Positions 1 to 8,326 of a stretch of DNA of 64,000 bases are shown here, piece after piece. The DNA is from Bacillota bacterium (GTDB taxonomy: Bacteria; Bacillota; Clostridia; Christensenellales; SZUA-584). The notes beneath the pieces are model-generated. The model was not told the DNA's origin and searched no databases. It worked only from the letters and a program-made list of their open reading frames with translations. The translations under genes were made by a program, and so were the position numbers. How positions within the stretch are numbered: the first letter of the stretch is position 1; each line of letters starts with the position of its first letter. The stretch covers positions 62,001 to 126,000 of the forward strand of contig JAEYKW010000025.1 in assembly GCA_023408075.1 (NCBI GenBank), given 5' to 3'.

Positions 1-1374
1 AAAATCCTTGCCCGACAGCGCCCACAGTACCGCCGCCACAACGGCAATGCCCATCACTGCGGGGACAAAATAGCCGGAAATCACATCGGCCAGCTTGGCA
101 ATCGGCGCTTTTTTGCTCTGGGCATCCTCCACGAGCCTGATGATTTTTGAGAGCGCCGTGTCGTCGCCCACATGCGTCACGCGCAGCTTGAGCAAGCCTT
201 CTCCGTTGATGCTGCCGCCCGTTGCCGCACTTCCTGCATGCTTTTCCACAGGCAGGCTCTCGCCCGTCAGCATCGATTCATCCACAGACGATATCCCGTC
301 TGTGACCTCTCCGTCTACCGGAACGGCCGTGCCGGGCCTTACGATCACGATATCGCCGGGGGCGATTTCATCAAGCGGCACCTCAAGCTCGGCTCCGTCC
401 TTCAGCATCACAGCTGTTTTGGGCCGCAGCTTCATGAGCTTTTTAATCGCGTCGGATGTGCGCCCCTTGCTGACCGCTTCGAGGTATTTTCCCGCCATCA
501 CCAGCGTGATGACCACCGCGGCCGATTCAAAATACAGCATTTTGAGCGCATCCGCATTTCCCATGAACAGACGGATCATCGCATATGTGCTATAGGCAAA
601 CGCGGCACCCGTCCCAACGGCCACGAGCGTATCCATATTGGGCGCACCCTTCATCAGCGTGCGCAGCCCCCGGCTGAAAAAACGGCTGCCCGCCGCAATC
701 ACCGGCAGCGTCAGCAGAAACTGTGCGAGTGCGAAATTTGCCGGGCTCATATGCGGGCTCATAAATTCGGGCAGCGGCAGGCTGATGCCCAGCATATGCG
801 GCATCGCGACGTATAATACGGGCACGGAAAAAACAATCGCGGCGATCAACCTTAAGCGCATTATGCGTACCTCGCGTTCCCGCCGCTTGGTGCCGATATC
901 CGTATCCTCAGTCTGTTCTATGTCCCGGGGCGTGTAGCCCGCCTTCTCCACCGCCGCTTTGATTTCCGACAGCTTGACGGCCGCCGGGTCGTACACGAGC
1001 TTTAAGCGGTTCGTCGCGAGGTTTACAGCCGCTTCCCTGACGCCGCTGAGCCGCCTCACACTGCGTTCCACGGCGGACGAGCATGCCGCGCATGTCATCC
1101 CTTCCACAATCAACTCCGCTTGTTTGTCGGCCGATTTTGGTGCTGCGAGCCCATAACCCGCATCCTCCACCGCCTTTTTGAGCTTTTCAAAATCCACGAG
1201 GTTGGTATCGAACCTGACCGTCAGCTTTTCCGTCGCCAGATTGACGTCGCTGGACAGCACGCCTTCCAGCTTTGCCGCCGCTTTTTTAACGTGGCCCGCG
1301 CAGACCGCGCAGGTCATGCCCGTCACATCAAAGCTTTGCTCTTTTATTTCCCGGCTTTCCTGTGTGTCCGCCAT
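1..1374 (-). CDS. copA: Copper-exporting P1B-type ATPase CopA, N-terminal part (cut by left edge)
   Basis: Reads leftwards from an ATG at 1374 and stays open to base 1, giving about 458 of the usual 750-800 residues. Two heavy-metal-associated domains come first, with metal motifs GMTCAVC and GMTCAAC, followed by membrane helices and the actuator domain with the TGES phosphatase loop. The CPC membrane motif, the DKTG phosphorylation site and the nucleotide-binding domain must lie beyond the left edge. The start ATG overlaps the last base of the upstream copZ stop codon (TAATG), so the two are probably translationally coupled. Two HMA domains of this type are typical of Cu(I) efflux pumps of Firmicutes; Ag(I) is also commonly exported. 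Assignment to CopA is firm; metal choice follows from the family. Confidence 0.93.
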   Translation of the reverse strand, partial: MADTQESREIKEQSFDVTGMTCAVCAGHVKKAAAKLEGVLSSDVNLATEKLTVRFDTNLVDFEKLKKAVEDAGYGLAAPKSADKQAELIVEGMTCAACSSAVERSVRRLSGVREAAVNLATNRLKLVYDPAAVKLSEIKAAVEKAGYTPRDIEQTEDTDIGTKRREREVRIMRLRLIAAIVFSVPVLYVAMPHMLGISLPLPEFMSPHMSPANFALAQFLLTLPVIAAGSRFFSRGLRTLMKGAPNMDTLVAVGTGAAFAYSTYAMIRLFMGNADALKMLYFESAAVVITLVMAGKYLEAVSKGRTSDAIKKLMKLRPKTAVMLKDGAELEVPLDEIAPGDIVIVRPGTAVPVDGEVTDGISSVDESMLTGESLPVEKHAGSAATGGSINGEGLLKLRVTHVGDDTALSKIIRLVEDAQSKKAPIAKLADVISGYFVPAVMGIAVVAAVLWALSGKDF

Positions 1375-1580
1375 TATTTTTCCTCTAAGCCGTACCCCGC
1401 ATCTTCGACGGCGTCTTTGAGCGTTTGAAAGCTTATCTTTTCCTCGTCAAATTCAACGGAAAGTGTCTCCGAACCAAGATCAACAACCGCCTTATTAACA
1501 CCGTCTAAAGCGCCGACAGCCTTTTCAACCCTTTTCACACAGGCTTCGCAGCCCAGTCCCGTCACATGATAACTGTTCAT
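1374..1580 (-). CDS. copZ: Copper chaperone CopZ-like HMA protein
   Basis: A 68-residue single ferredoxin-like heavy-metal-associated domain with the metal-binding motif GLGCEAC near residues 8-14 and the usual C-terminal DAGYGL signature. It belongs to the Atx1/CopZ family that carries Cu(I) in the cytoplasm and hands it to the N-terminal domains of CopA. The stop codon overlaps the copA start by one base, so this is the first gene of a two-gene operon. The metal motif reads GxGCxAC rather than the more common GMxCxxC, because Met is replaced by Leu one position before the Gly; this should not prevent thiol binding. No CsoR or CopY regulator gene is visible nearby. Confidence 0.9.
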   Translation of the reverse strand: MNSYHVTGLGCEACVKRVEKAVGALDGVNKAVVDLGSETLSVEFDEEKISFQTLKDAVEDAGYGLEEK

Positions 1581-1647
1581 TTTTTCTCCTCTCTATTTAA
1601 GCAACTGTCACTATACAGCAACCATTTGCATCTATTGGCATTTTGAG

Positions 1648-1674
1648 CTTATACCATCCTTCTTTGTGCGTCAA
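1648..1674 (-). promoter_or_regulatory. Possible copZ-copA promoter
   Basis: On the minus strand TTGACG (1669-1674) is followed after 15 bases by TATAAG (1648-1653), about 70 bases before the copZ start. The spacer is short for sigma-A, so this is tentative. No clear CsoR-type operator was seen. Confidence 0.3.
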
Positions 1675-1858
1675 TACAGTATATCAGCGCGACACATGGA
1701 TAACGCGTGACTTTTTTTGATATTTCTGGTACAATAAATTATTGTCGGCCATTTGTGTGTACAAGTCACACGGAACAAATTTGTGCCTGAGTCTATTGGC
1801 TTTTTTTATCGGTAACTGTTATAATTTAAAGGCTATTTATTTTTTGGGAGCCGGGCAG

Positions 1859-3016
1859 ATGCTGCAAAAAGTGATGTCGGCCTTGCGCAGTGCGAGTGAA
1901 GCAAATTCAAGCGTAACCGCAGAGTTCACACACATCAATTTAAAAAGAATATTTCCCGCGAGTATTTGCTGCGTTGTGTTGAATGCCGCCGCTATTGTGA
2001 TGCTTTTGAGCCTGTCCAATCAAAACACGGTGTGGCAGTCAAGGCAAATATGGATCAACGCCCTCATGATGGTTTTTGTATTTGTTCTGCTCTTTCCAAT
2101 AAAAGCCGGATTAAAAAAGGACGAGCCCGGCTTATTTGCGAAACTGCTGCCTTATATCGGTTTTATCAGCTTAATCGGCTTCAGCCTGGTTTCAACCGCG
2201 AACGATCAGCTTGTTACCGACAACAGCATCACCACATACATCATCGTCAGTCTTGTCAGCGGTGTGCTGTTTTTAATTCGCCCGGTGCATTCCATTATAT
2301 TATACATCGCATCGTTCGCCGGGTTGACATTGATATGTTCAAGCGCTCCGGTATCAGATGTCATCCGTACATCCAACATGATCAATGCCTTAACCATGAC
2401 GGCGCTCAGCGCTTTTTTGTCCGTCATGATGTGGCACAATAACCGCATGAACGTGCTTCAAGCCTATCAGATACGCACACAGCAAAAGCTTCTGGAAAAA
2501 ACCAATGTCGATCTTCATAAAATGGCTTATTACGATTCGCTGACCGATTTGCCGAACCGTCGCTATTTGAACGATATACTGCTAAAGGAAACCGCGCTGA
2601 TGCTGCGCAAGAATTATGAGTCGTGCCTGATTATGCTTGATCTTGATTACTTTAAATATGTTAATGACAATCACGGCCATCCCGTGGGAGACAAGCTGCT
2701 TGTGCAAATCAGCGCACTGTTATCTCAGAACATCCGCAAATACGATACGATATGCCGTCTGGGCGGCGAAGAATTTATGATACTGCTGCCGCAGACTGAA
2801 CTGGATGAAGCTGTGGCCGTGGCGCACAAGCTTTTGAATGTGATTTCGTCGGAGCCCTTTGTGATCGATGATAAATCGGTAAGCATTACAACCAGCATCG
2901 GCGTCTCACGCCTGATGAAGGACGCGGACGCCTCGCTGATTGAACAGTATACGCATGTGGATACGGCGCTTTATAAGGCCAAGCGGGACGGCCGCAACTG
3001 CGTGAGAACCGCTTAA
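1859..3016 (+). CDS. Membrane-bound diguanylate cyclase (GGDEF domain)
   Basis: About 385 residues. The first 195 contain roughly five or six hydrophobic membrane segments with no recognisable sensor family. A short coiled linker leads to a GGDEF domain with the catalytic signature GGEEF at residues 302-306. The product-inhibition I-site RxxD (RKYD, 293-296) lies five residues before it, so the enzyme should be active and feedback inhibited by c-di-GMP. I chose ATG 1859, preceded by GGGAG; an in-frame TTG at 1742 would add 39 residues that look untranslated. It ends tail-to-tail with the ABC permease gene, the two stop codons overlapping on opposite strands at 3013-3016. Confidence 0.88.
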   Translation: MLQKVMSALRSASEANSSVTAEFTHINLKRIFPASICCVVLNAAAIVMLLSLSNQNTVWQSRQIWINALMMVFVFVLLFPIKAGLKKDEPGLFAKLLPYIGFISLIGFSLVSTANDQLVTDNSITTYIIVSLVSGVLFLIRPVHSIILYIASFAGLTLICSSAPVSDVIRTSNMINALTMTALSAFLSVMMWHNNRMNVLQAYQIRTQQKLLEKTNVDLHKMAYYDSLTDLPNRRYLNDILLKETALMLRKNYESCLIMLDLDYFKYVNDNHGHPVGDKLLVQISALLSQNIRKYDTICRLGGEEFMILLPQTELDEAVAVAHKLLNVISSEPFVIDDKSVSITTSIGVSRLMKDADASLIEQYTHVDTALYKAKRDGRNCVRTA

Positions 3017-3753
3017 CTCGCCGACAACTTCACCGTTGCGCGGCGCGCAAGCAGATACGCAAGCACGCCTGTCACAGCCGCGAACGCGATATCCATTGCC
3101 ATCGCGACATACGGGCTGCCGCTTAAGCGTCCCGAGCAGAAGGCAAGCACCGTTCCGATAAACCTGTATATTTCCCCCGAGAACAGCTGCGCATCAATAA
3201 CCGGCAGCAAGATAAAGAAGAACACGGGAACGCCGATGGAGACCGTCAGCTTTAACGGTTTGTTCATGCGGTAATACGCCGTTGTGATGAAATACCCGAG
3301 CATAATGCACGCAAGGTAACTGCAGAACATATACAAAATTCCTTCGGCATAAAACATGGAGCCGCTGCTGAACCGGTACATGGATTCCTGCACGAAAGAA
3401 GGCTCATAGTGCAGGAACTGGCTGATAATAAGCGCATTGAGGCTATCGATAAGTGCCATCCCTGCGCAAACAACGGCGGCCGTGGCCGCAAAGCTCGTGA
3501 ACATCGTTTTTCTTGATATGCCGTTGGCGGCAAACATATGAAACGTTGATCTGTACGCATTGAGGCCCACCACAAACAGAAAAATCATGGATGCCACATC
3601 GAACCCGCCGAAAGACACGTTTATGTCATAACGCCGGAACGTGAGCAACGAAACACTCATCAGTATAAAAAGCGAATAGATCACGATATAGTATATAATG
3701 ACAGGCCATTTGATGCCGCTAAGCTGGTATTTTAATGCCGGTGCCAATCTCAT
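3013..3753 (-). CDS. ABC-2 type transporter permease, YtrA operon
   Basis: About 246 residues with six predicted membrane helices and no catalytic motif, as expected for the small permease subunit of a YtrA-type ABC-2 exporter. It is third in the operon GntR regulator, ATPase, permease. ATG 3753 is preferred over ATG 3762 because the AGGAGG sequence lies only two bases before the latter but 11 before the former. Such operons in Bacillus and Clostridia respond to cell-envelope antibiotics; the substrate here cannot be read from the sequence. The gene overlaps the end of the convergent diguanylate cyclase gene by four bases. Confidence 0.8.
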   Translation of the reverse strand: MRLAPALKYQLSGIKWPVIIYYIVIYSLFILMSVSLLTFRRYDINVSFGGFDVASMIFLFVVGLNAYRSTFHMFAANGISRKTMFTSFAATAAVVCAGMALIDSLNALIISQFLHYEPSFVQESMYRFSSGSMFYAEGILYMFCSYLACIMLGYFITTAYYRMNKPLKLTVSIGVPVFFFILLPVIDAQLFSGEIYRFIGTVLAFCSGRLSGSPYVAMAMDIAFAAVTGVLAYLLARRATVKLSAS

Positions 3754-3770
3754 AAAAATCATTTCCTCCT

Positions 3771-4622
3771 TTAAGAATTTGTCAGGTGAATAAACAGGCT
3801 TTGCAGGTTGAGCTTTGAGAGCTCGATCCCCTGCGGCACTGCGGTTTGCTCCAGCGTTTCGAGCAGATACGCGCTTTTCATGCCGCCGAGCAAATCCTGC
3901 CCGAGCACCTTTTTCCCCTGAATGAAGCTGTCGACAAGACCGACAGGCCCGGTCACCGTCGCGCCCGCCCTGAGCGCGTTTTGCGTGGTATCGTTCATAA
4001 TAATCTGCCCACTCTTTATGATCGCGACATTTTCGATAACGCCCGCCGCTTCTTCAATCAGATGTGTCGATACGACAACGGTTTTGGGCACCCGGCTGTA
4101 GCTCTCGATCAACTCGCGGTAAAACACGTCGCGGAAATTCGCATCGAGCCCGAGTACCGGCTCATCAAGCAACAGCACCGGCGCGTTGCACGCCAGCGCC
4201 GCAATGATCTTATAAATCGACTTATAGCCGGTGGACAGCGCTTTGACCTTCTTCTTCGTATTGAGCGAAAATTTATCGGCCAGCAGCAGCGCGTATTCCG
4301 TGTCCATATCGGGATAAAATTCTTTGGTCCATTTCAGAACCTCTTTGACCGTCATGGAATCGGGATAGAGCGACTGCTCTGTCATGCAATAGACTTTTTT
4401 TAAAGCGGCATCATTTTCCTGCACCGATTCCCCGTCGATCAATACAGTGCCTTCCGTGGGAAACAGCTTGTTGGTAATCAGCCCGAGCAGTGTGGATTTG
4501 CCCGCACCGTTGCGCCCAAGCAAACCGCTGATTTTGTTTTCTTCAAATGTCAGCGTCACATTTTTCAGCGCGATGGTACTGCCGAAGCATTTTGTGACGT
4601 TCTTGACCTCAATCAAGCTCAT
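3771..4622 (-). CDS. ABC transporter ATP-binding protein, YtrB-like
   Basis: 283 residues with a complete ATPase: Walker A GRNGAGKST near residue 36, signature LSTGY, and Walker B LLLDEP followed by the D-loop. The signature motif is the LSTGY form common in ABC-2 exporters of this type. The start overlaps the end of the GntR gene by 14 bases, and the permease follows 17 bases after its stop. The C-terminal 80 residues are typical of YtrB/BcrA-like subunits. It should pair with the adjacent permease. Confidence 0.9.
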   Translation of the reverse strand: MSLIEVKNVTKCFGSTIALKNVTLTFEENKISGLLGRNGAGKSTLLGLITNKLFPTEGTVLIDGESVQENDAALKKVYCMTEQSLYPDSMTVKEVLKWTKEFYPDMDTEYALLLADKFSLNTKKKVKALSTGYKSIYKIIAALACNAPVLLLDEPVLGLDANFRDVFYRELIESYSRVPKTVVVSTHLIEEAAGVIENVAIIKSGQIIMNDTTQNALRAGATVTGPVGLVDSFIQGKKVLGQDLLGGMKSAYLLETLEQTAVPQGIELSKLNLQSLFIHLTNS

Positions 4623-4986
4623 TTTTTATTCCTTTCTTTATCATATCATTGATTTCTTCCGGAGAAATTGACAGCTTCTGCGCTTCCGACAGCAGCGGCC
4701 GGATGAATTTCTCAAAAAACTGCTGTTTTCTCTTTTTCATGATCACGTCTTTTGCTCCTTTCGCGACAAACATGCCAAGCCCCCGTTTTTTAAAGAGAAT
4801 ACCATCATCCGCAAGCATCGTGATGCCCTTCAGCGCCGTTGCAGGATTGATTTTATAGCTCACGGAAATCTCCGTTGTGGACGGAGCCTGCATATCTTCA
4901 TCGAGCGCTCCCGTCAGTATCGCGTTCTCCAGCTGTTCCGCAATCTGTATGAAGATCGGCACGTCGCTCTGCAAATCGAGTTGCAC
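4609..4986 (-). CDS. GntR family regulator, YtrA subfamily
   Basis: 125 residues: a winged helix-turn-helix (residues 10-75, ending in KRGLGMFVAKGA) followed by a short helical dimerisation tail, the layout of YtrA-type GntR repressors that lack a ligand-binding domain. The start is GTG at 4986, seven bases after a perfect AAGGAGGTGA ribosome binding site. It is first in the operon with the ABC exporter and probably represses its own promoter. Confidence 0.9.
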   Translation of the reverse strand: MQLDLQSDVPIFIQIAEQLENAILTGALDEDMQAPSTTEISVSYKINPATALKGITMLADDGILFKKRGLGMFVAKGAKDVIMKKRKQQFFEKFIRPLLSEAQKLSISPEEINDMIKKGIKNELD

Positions 4987-5001
4987 TTAATCACCTCCTT
5001 A

Positions 5002-5050
5002 GTTATCTACTCTTGTAACCAACTATATAGCAAGCCGGCTGTCTTGTCAA
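5002..5050 (-). promoter_or_regulatory. Promoter and probable YtrA operator of the ABC operon
   Basis: Minus-strand TTGACA (5045-5050), 17-base spacer, TATAGT (5022-5027): a near-consensus sigma-A promoter. Just downstream a small dyad, GTTA-N10-TAAC (5002-5019), lies at the expected transcription start, a reasonable repressor site for the YtrA-like protein encoded by the first gene. Confidence 0.75.
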
Positions 5051-5154
5051 TAATAAAATGATTGTTTTTTTACAATAAGCCGCCCCAGAAAAACTCATCA
5101 ACATCTGAAAAACGACAAATCAGCAGTCTTTCATTCAACAGGAACTTCTGTTTA

Positions 5155-5184
5155 TTGACACTCCCTATCACTTCATCTTATAAT
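5155..5184 (+). promoter_or_regulatory. Sigma-A promoter of the decarboxylase beta-gamma operon
   Basis: TTGACA (5155-5160), 18-base spacer, TATAAT (5179-5184), both hexamers matching consensus exactly and about 40 bases before the beta subunit start. Confidence 0.85.
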
Positions 5185-5222
5185 GTCTTCGAATAAAAAA
5201 GTTTACTAAAGAAAGGATGCCT

Positions 5223-6356
5223 ATGGACGCACTGTTGAAGGGGTTTACGCATTTTGGCTGGCAGCAGGCCATTATGATCGTCATTGGTCTCATTCTCATA
5301 TTGCTGGCTATTAAAAAAGAATATGAGCCTATGCTGCTGTTACCCATTGGCTTTGGCTGCCTGCTCACAAATTTGCCGCTGGCGACTGTTCTGGCTAACT
5401 CGCTCGGAGAAACCGGCTTTTTGAAGGTTCTCTTTGAGGCCGGTATTGTCACCGAGCTGTTCCCGTTGCTCATATTCGTCGCAATCGGTGCCATGATCGA
5501 TTTTTCACCGCTACTGAAACAGCCTGTGATGCTGTTTTTCGGAGCTGCGGCACAATTCGGTATTTTCGCCGCTATGATGCTGGCCATCTGTGCCAATGCC
5601 ATTATTCCCGACATATTTTCACTGCGGGAAGCGGCAGCCGTGGGTATCATCGGTGCGGCCGACGGACCGACCACGATATTCGTCGGCAATCTGTTTGCCA
5701 AGAATTATATCGGTGCGTTGTCCGTGGCGGCCTATTCATATATGGCGCTTGTTCCCGTCATCCAGCCGCCGATTATCCGGCTGCTGACCACCAAAAAAGA
5801 ACGCCGTATCCACATGGATTCGGATGTCGGCAAGCCGATTCCGAGACCGGTGCTGATTATTTTCCCCATCGCGATCACGATCGTGGTCGGGTTCATCGCT
5901 CCGGACGGCGTACCGCTTGTGGGCGCTTTAATGTTCGGCAATCTGATCAGAGAATGCGGTGTGTTGAAGCGGCTGTCCGATTCGGCTCAGAACGAGCTGG
6001 CCAACCTCGTGACACTGCTGCTCGGTATCACGATCGGCTCCACGATGTCCGCCGAAAACTTCATTCAGTGGAACACAGTCTTGATACTCGTTATTGGTCT
6101 GCTTGCGTTTATTTTCGACACAGCTGGCGGCGTGCTCTTCGCAAAGCTGATCAATTTGTTCTTAAAAAAGAAGGTCAATCCGATGATCGGTGCGGCGGGT
6201 ATATCCGCGTTCCCGATGTCCGCCCGTATTGTTCATAAGATGGCACAGAAGGAGGATCCGTCCAACTTCATACTGATGCCCGCCATCGGGGCAAACGTTT
6301 CCGGACAGATCGGTTCCATAATCGCAGGCGCAGTCCTGATCTCGTTACTCGTATAA
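5223..6356 (+). CDS. Na+-transporting carboxylic acid decarboxylase, beta subunit
   Basis: About 377 residues, strongly hydrophobic, with the family signature GAADGPTTIFVGN and the second signature SxFPMSARI near the C-terminus. This subunit of oxaloacetate, methylmalonyl-CoA, glutaconyl-CoA or malonate decarboxylases releases CO2 from carboxybiotin and pumps Na+ out of the cell. ATG 5223 is six bases after GAAAGG; ATG 5217 would abut it. The gamma-like subunit follows after 12 bases. No carboxyltransferase alpha subunit or biotin carrier lies nearby, so the substrate cannot be assigned and the catalytic partner must be encoded elsewhere. Confidence 0.93.
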   Translation: MDALLKGFTHFGWQQAIMIVIGLILILLAIKKEYEPMLLLPIGFGCLLTNLPLATVLANSLGETGFLKVLFEAGIVTELFPLLIFVAIGAMIDFSPLLKQPVMLFFGAAAQFGIFAAMMLAICANAIIPDIFSLREAAAVGIIGAADGPTTIFVGNLFAKNYIGALSVAAYSYMALVPVIQPPIIRLLTTKKERRIHMDSDVGKPIPRPVLIIFPIAITIVVGFIAPDGVPLVGALMFGNLIRECGVLKRLSDSAQNELANLVTLLLGITIGSTMSAENFIQWNTVLILVIGLLAFIFDTAGGVLFAKLINLFLKKKVNPMIGAAGISAFPMSARIVHKMAQKEDPSNFILMPAIGANVSGQIGSIIAGAVLISLLV

Positions 6357-6368
6357 CAGGAGGTTGTT

Positions 6369-6506
6369 ATGAGCGTAGGTGAAATGTTGGTTCAAGGTAT
6401 ACAGTATATGGGCATCGGCGTGGCCGTTGTGTTCGCCGTGCTGGCTATATTTGTGGGGCTCATTAAGCTCATGTTAAAGATATGGCCGCCCAAAGAAGCC
6501 GAATAA
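6369..6506 (+). CDS. OadG-like gamma subunit of Na+-pump decarboxylase
   Basis: 45 residues with one membrane helix (about 14-36), a short cytoplasmic tail WPPKEAE and an excellent AGGAGG site seven bases upstream. Size, topology and place directly after the beta subunit fit the OadG/gamma family that anchors and assembles the decarboxylase complex. It ends just before a strong terminator, so beta and gamma form a complete two-gene transcript. Confidence 0.75.
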   Translation: MSVGEMLVQGIQYMGIGVAVVFAVLAIFVGLIKLMLKIWPPKEAE

Positions 6507-6515
6507 AACACATTT

Positions 6516-6542
6516 GCCCGGCGGTTTTCCGCCGGGCTTTTT
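6516..6542 (+). terminator. Rho-independent terminator after beta-gamma operon
   Basis: A perfect nine-base stem GCCCGGCGG / CCGCCGGGC with a TTTT loop, followed by five T. Confidence 0.93.
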
Positions 6543-6865
6543 GCTTTTTAAAGCGATTACTTCATTCGGTTGGCATAGCTCGCCTTTTTTATACAATCTG
6601 ATGAGTCTACAATATTCTTTATCGCCGACTTGTCGGTCAGCCTATATAACCTCCGGAGTCGGACTCGTCAGGAGATTTTGGCGAAGCAAAACGCTGTCCG
6701 CATACGGCAGTACAGACAGCGCAACGGATGATCGGGAGCGGCTTTGGAAATGCTATGCCGCGCTAACACACGCCGGATCGTACCGTGCAGGAATTGCCCG
6801 CATACGGCATGTGCGCGCCGCACGCTGGCTGTCACGCTCTCTGTCGTTATGTATAAGCAGACGTA
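6543..6865. other. Intergenic stretch without recognisable feature
   Basis: No gene, RNA or repeat that I can support. Open frames here lack a ribosome binding site and family resemblance. Confidence 0.5.
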
Positions 6866-7444
6866 CTAATCCAGCTTCTTTATGAGCAGCGATACGGACA
6901 CCCCGCTGTCCGAGAGCTGCACACCCGCCGCCGTCCCCGATGTGATAACGAGACGCAGCGTCGTCCCCGCTTTGAGTTCGGCAAGCATCACGGCGCTGTA
7001 AACAGCCTCATGCGTATCAATCAGCCTCGCCGTTACGCTGCCCTCCACGGTTTGCCCGTCGGCCTGCACAGAGAGCGCCGCATGCACGGCGTTGGCCGCC
7101 TGCATAACCACCGAATAGCCGATTTCATAGATTCCCGCTTCTTCAATTTTGACATCAGGCGAATTTTCTTCATGCTGCAGACCCGACAACACCGTATGGC
7201 TGCCGAGCCTGAACGGAACCGCGTCTCCCGGCACCGTGACGGAAAGAGCCTGCGGCCCGCTGTGAAATATGTATCCGAAAATGTTGCGCTTTTGCGGTGC
7301 GGCGTCGGCCTTTTCCTCCCGCACAGCTGTCGGCTCCGCAGGCGGCATGAGCTTTAAGCCTTCTTTGCGGGGCTCAGCGCGCTGCTGTTTCGCTTTGCTG
7401 TTGTTTGGGTGTGTTTTAAAGCTCCTGTAATATGTCACGCTCAT
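6866..7444 (-). CDS. BclA-type C-terminal (TNF/C1q-like) domain protein
   Basis: 192 residues. The first 55 are hydrophilic and charged (Lys, Arg, Pro, Glu rich). From about residue 60 the sequence resembles the beta-jelly-roll C-terminal domain of exosporium glycoproteins such as BclA: a VPF strand, an EEAGIYEIGYSV strand core, then alternating hydrophobic strands. There is no signal peptide and no collagen Gly-X-Y region, which the classic BclA proteins have between leader and head. ATG 7444 follows a GGGGGAG site. I infer a spore-surface or exosporium role from the domain; the fold call is from pattern only. Confidence 0.65.
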   Translation of the reverse strand: MSVTYYRSFKTHPNNSKAKQQRAEPRKEGLKLMPPAEPTAVREEKADAAPQKRNIFGYIFHSGPQALSVTVPGDAVPFRLGSHTVLSGLQHEENSPDVKIEEAGIYEIGYSVVMQAANAVHAALSVQADGQTVEGSVTARLIDTHEAVYSAVMLAELKAGTTLRLVITSGTAAGVQLSDSGVSVSLLIKKLD

Positions 7445-7511
7445 ATGATATTCTCCCCCTGACAGAAAAATCTCATATTATCTTATTTCTTTATTCCGAA
7501 AAGCGTGCGCA

Positions 7512-7537
7512 CACAAAAACCCGGCTGGTGCCGGGTT
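7512..7537 (-). terminator. Terminator downstream of the 51-aa protein gene
   Basis: Eight-base stem AACCCGGC / GCCGGGTT (7518-7537, loop TGGT), followed on the minus strand by TTTTGTGT. It lies leftwards of the small gene at 7734-7889. Confidence 0.65.
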
Positions 7538-7733
7538 GCGAATTTTCTAAGCGTCGATAAAGGGACTTATATCTTTGCTGTATAAGTTTACAAAAAGCAA
7601 TCATCATCCATTCAGCTGCGCAGCCATTTTGCGCGGAAGAGCATCCCCTCTGCCAGAGCTTTTTATGAGATTCCAATCCATTTTGCAGCCAACAAGCCCG
7701 CGATTATGGCGGCTGTGAAAGCCCGGACGCTGT

Positions 7734-7889
7734 CTACCTGTCCCTGTCCGCTTTTCTGCCGCCCGATTTGGCCTTGCCCTGAATCTCCGAAACCGGCCGC
7801 TGTTCATTTTTTTCAAAATGCGGCTTATGGTTGCTCTCCGTGCCGTGAGGGTCACTCGGGTCCGGTCGCCGCATGCCTGCTTTTGCCAT
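7734..7889 (-). CDS. Small conserved-looking protein, 51 aa, unknown function
   Basis: 51 residues beginning MAKAGMRRPDPSDPHGTESN, very hydrophilic, basic, rich in Gly, Lys, Arg, Asn and His, with no predicted structure motif or cysteine. ATG 7889 follows GAAGGAGG at good spacing. I have the impression of similar short proteins in other Clostridia, but I cannot name a family. Such composition fits a nucleic-acid-associated or intrinsically disordered protein; no function is assigned. Confidence 0.6.
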   Translation of the reverse strand: MAKAGMRRPDPSDPHGTESNHKPHFEKNEQRPVSEIQGKAKSGGRKADRDR

Positions 7890-8005
7890 TGTACTGCCTC
7901 CTTCATTTTTAACTATTATATCCGAAAGAACATACATTAACGCGTCTCATACACGCTCCAGTTTTATTTTAAACAACAAAAAACGTCAAAATAATAAAAA
8001 AACCC

Positions 8006-8201
8006 TTGACAATTAAATAAAGAAGGAGTACCTTAGTACACAAGTTAAAACTTAATTTAAATTTACCGGTTGGACAATTTCTTTAGAAATTGTTTTCAAG
8101 TTTTGAGCTTAAGGGTGGGGGCTTCAGTTTTGAGGTCTTCGCTTTTTTGTTTCCAACGCGGTGGCACAGTGAGGTGTATTGAAATTTGTTTTTCAATGCA
8201 C
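8006..8201 (+). promoter_or_regulatory. Long structured leader of the Amt-PII gene
   Basis: TTGACA at 8006-8011 may be the -35 box, although no good -10 sits at 17-18 bases. The leader contains a perfect hairpin ACAATTTC / GAAATTGT (8074-8093, loop TTTA), then a G-rich segment, then an intrinsic terminator at 8174-8207, and a T-rich stretch before the AAGGAGG site. A terminator between promoter and gene suggests control by attenuation or antitermination. The effector is unknown; ANTAR proteins and nitrogen signals are known for such genes in Firmicutes. Confidence 0.5.
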
Positions 8202-8207
8202 TTTTTT
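8174..8207 (+). terminator. Intrinsic terminator inside the amt leader (attenuator candidate)
   Basis: An 11-base stem (8174-8184 with 8191-8201, one G-T pair), six-base loop TTTGTT, then six T. It lies 120 bases before the amt start codon and in the same direction. Confidence 0.75.
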
Positions 8208-8326
8208 GTTTGTCTTTTTTTGTATGTTATTTTTTATGCATACTTTATATTATGTTACTTTTTTTGCTGGTTTATACAGTTTCGGATTCAAAAATTATTA
8301 TAAATCATTTAAGGAGGAAATAAGAA

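Noticed and set aside
6514..6885. 123-codon plus-strand frame
   Set aside because: Begins inside the beta-gamma terminator and lacks any protein-like features.
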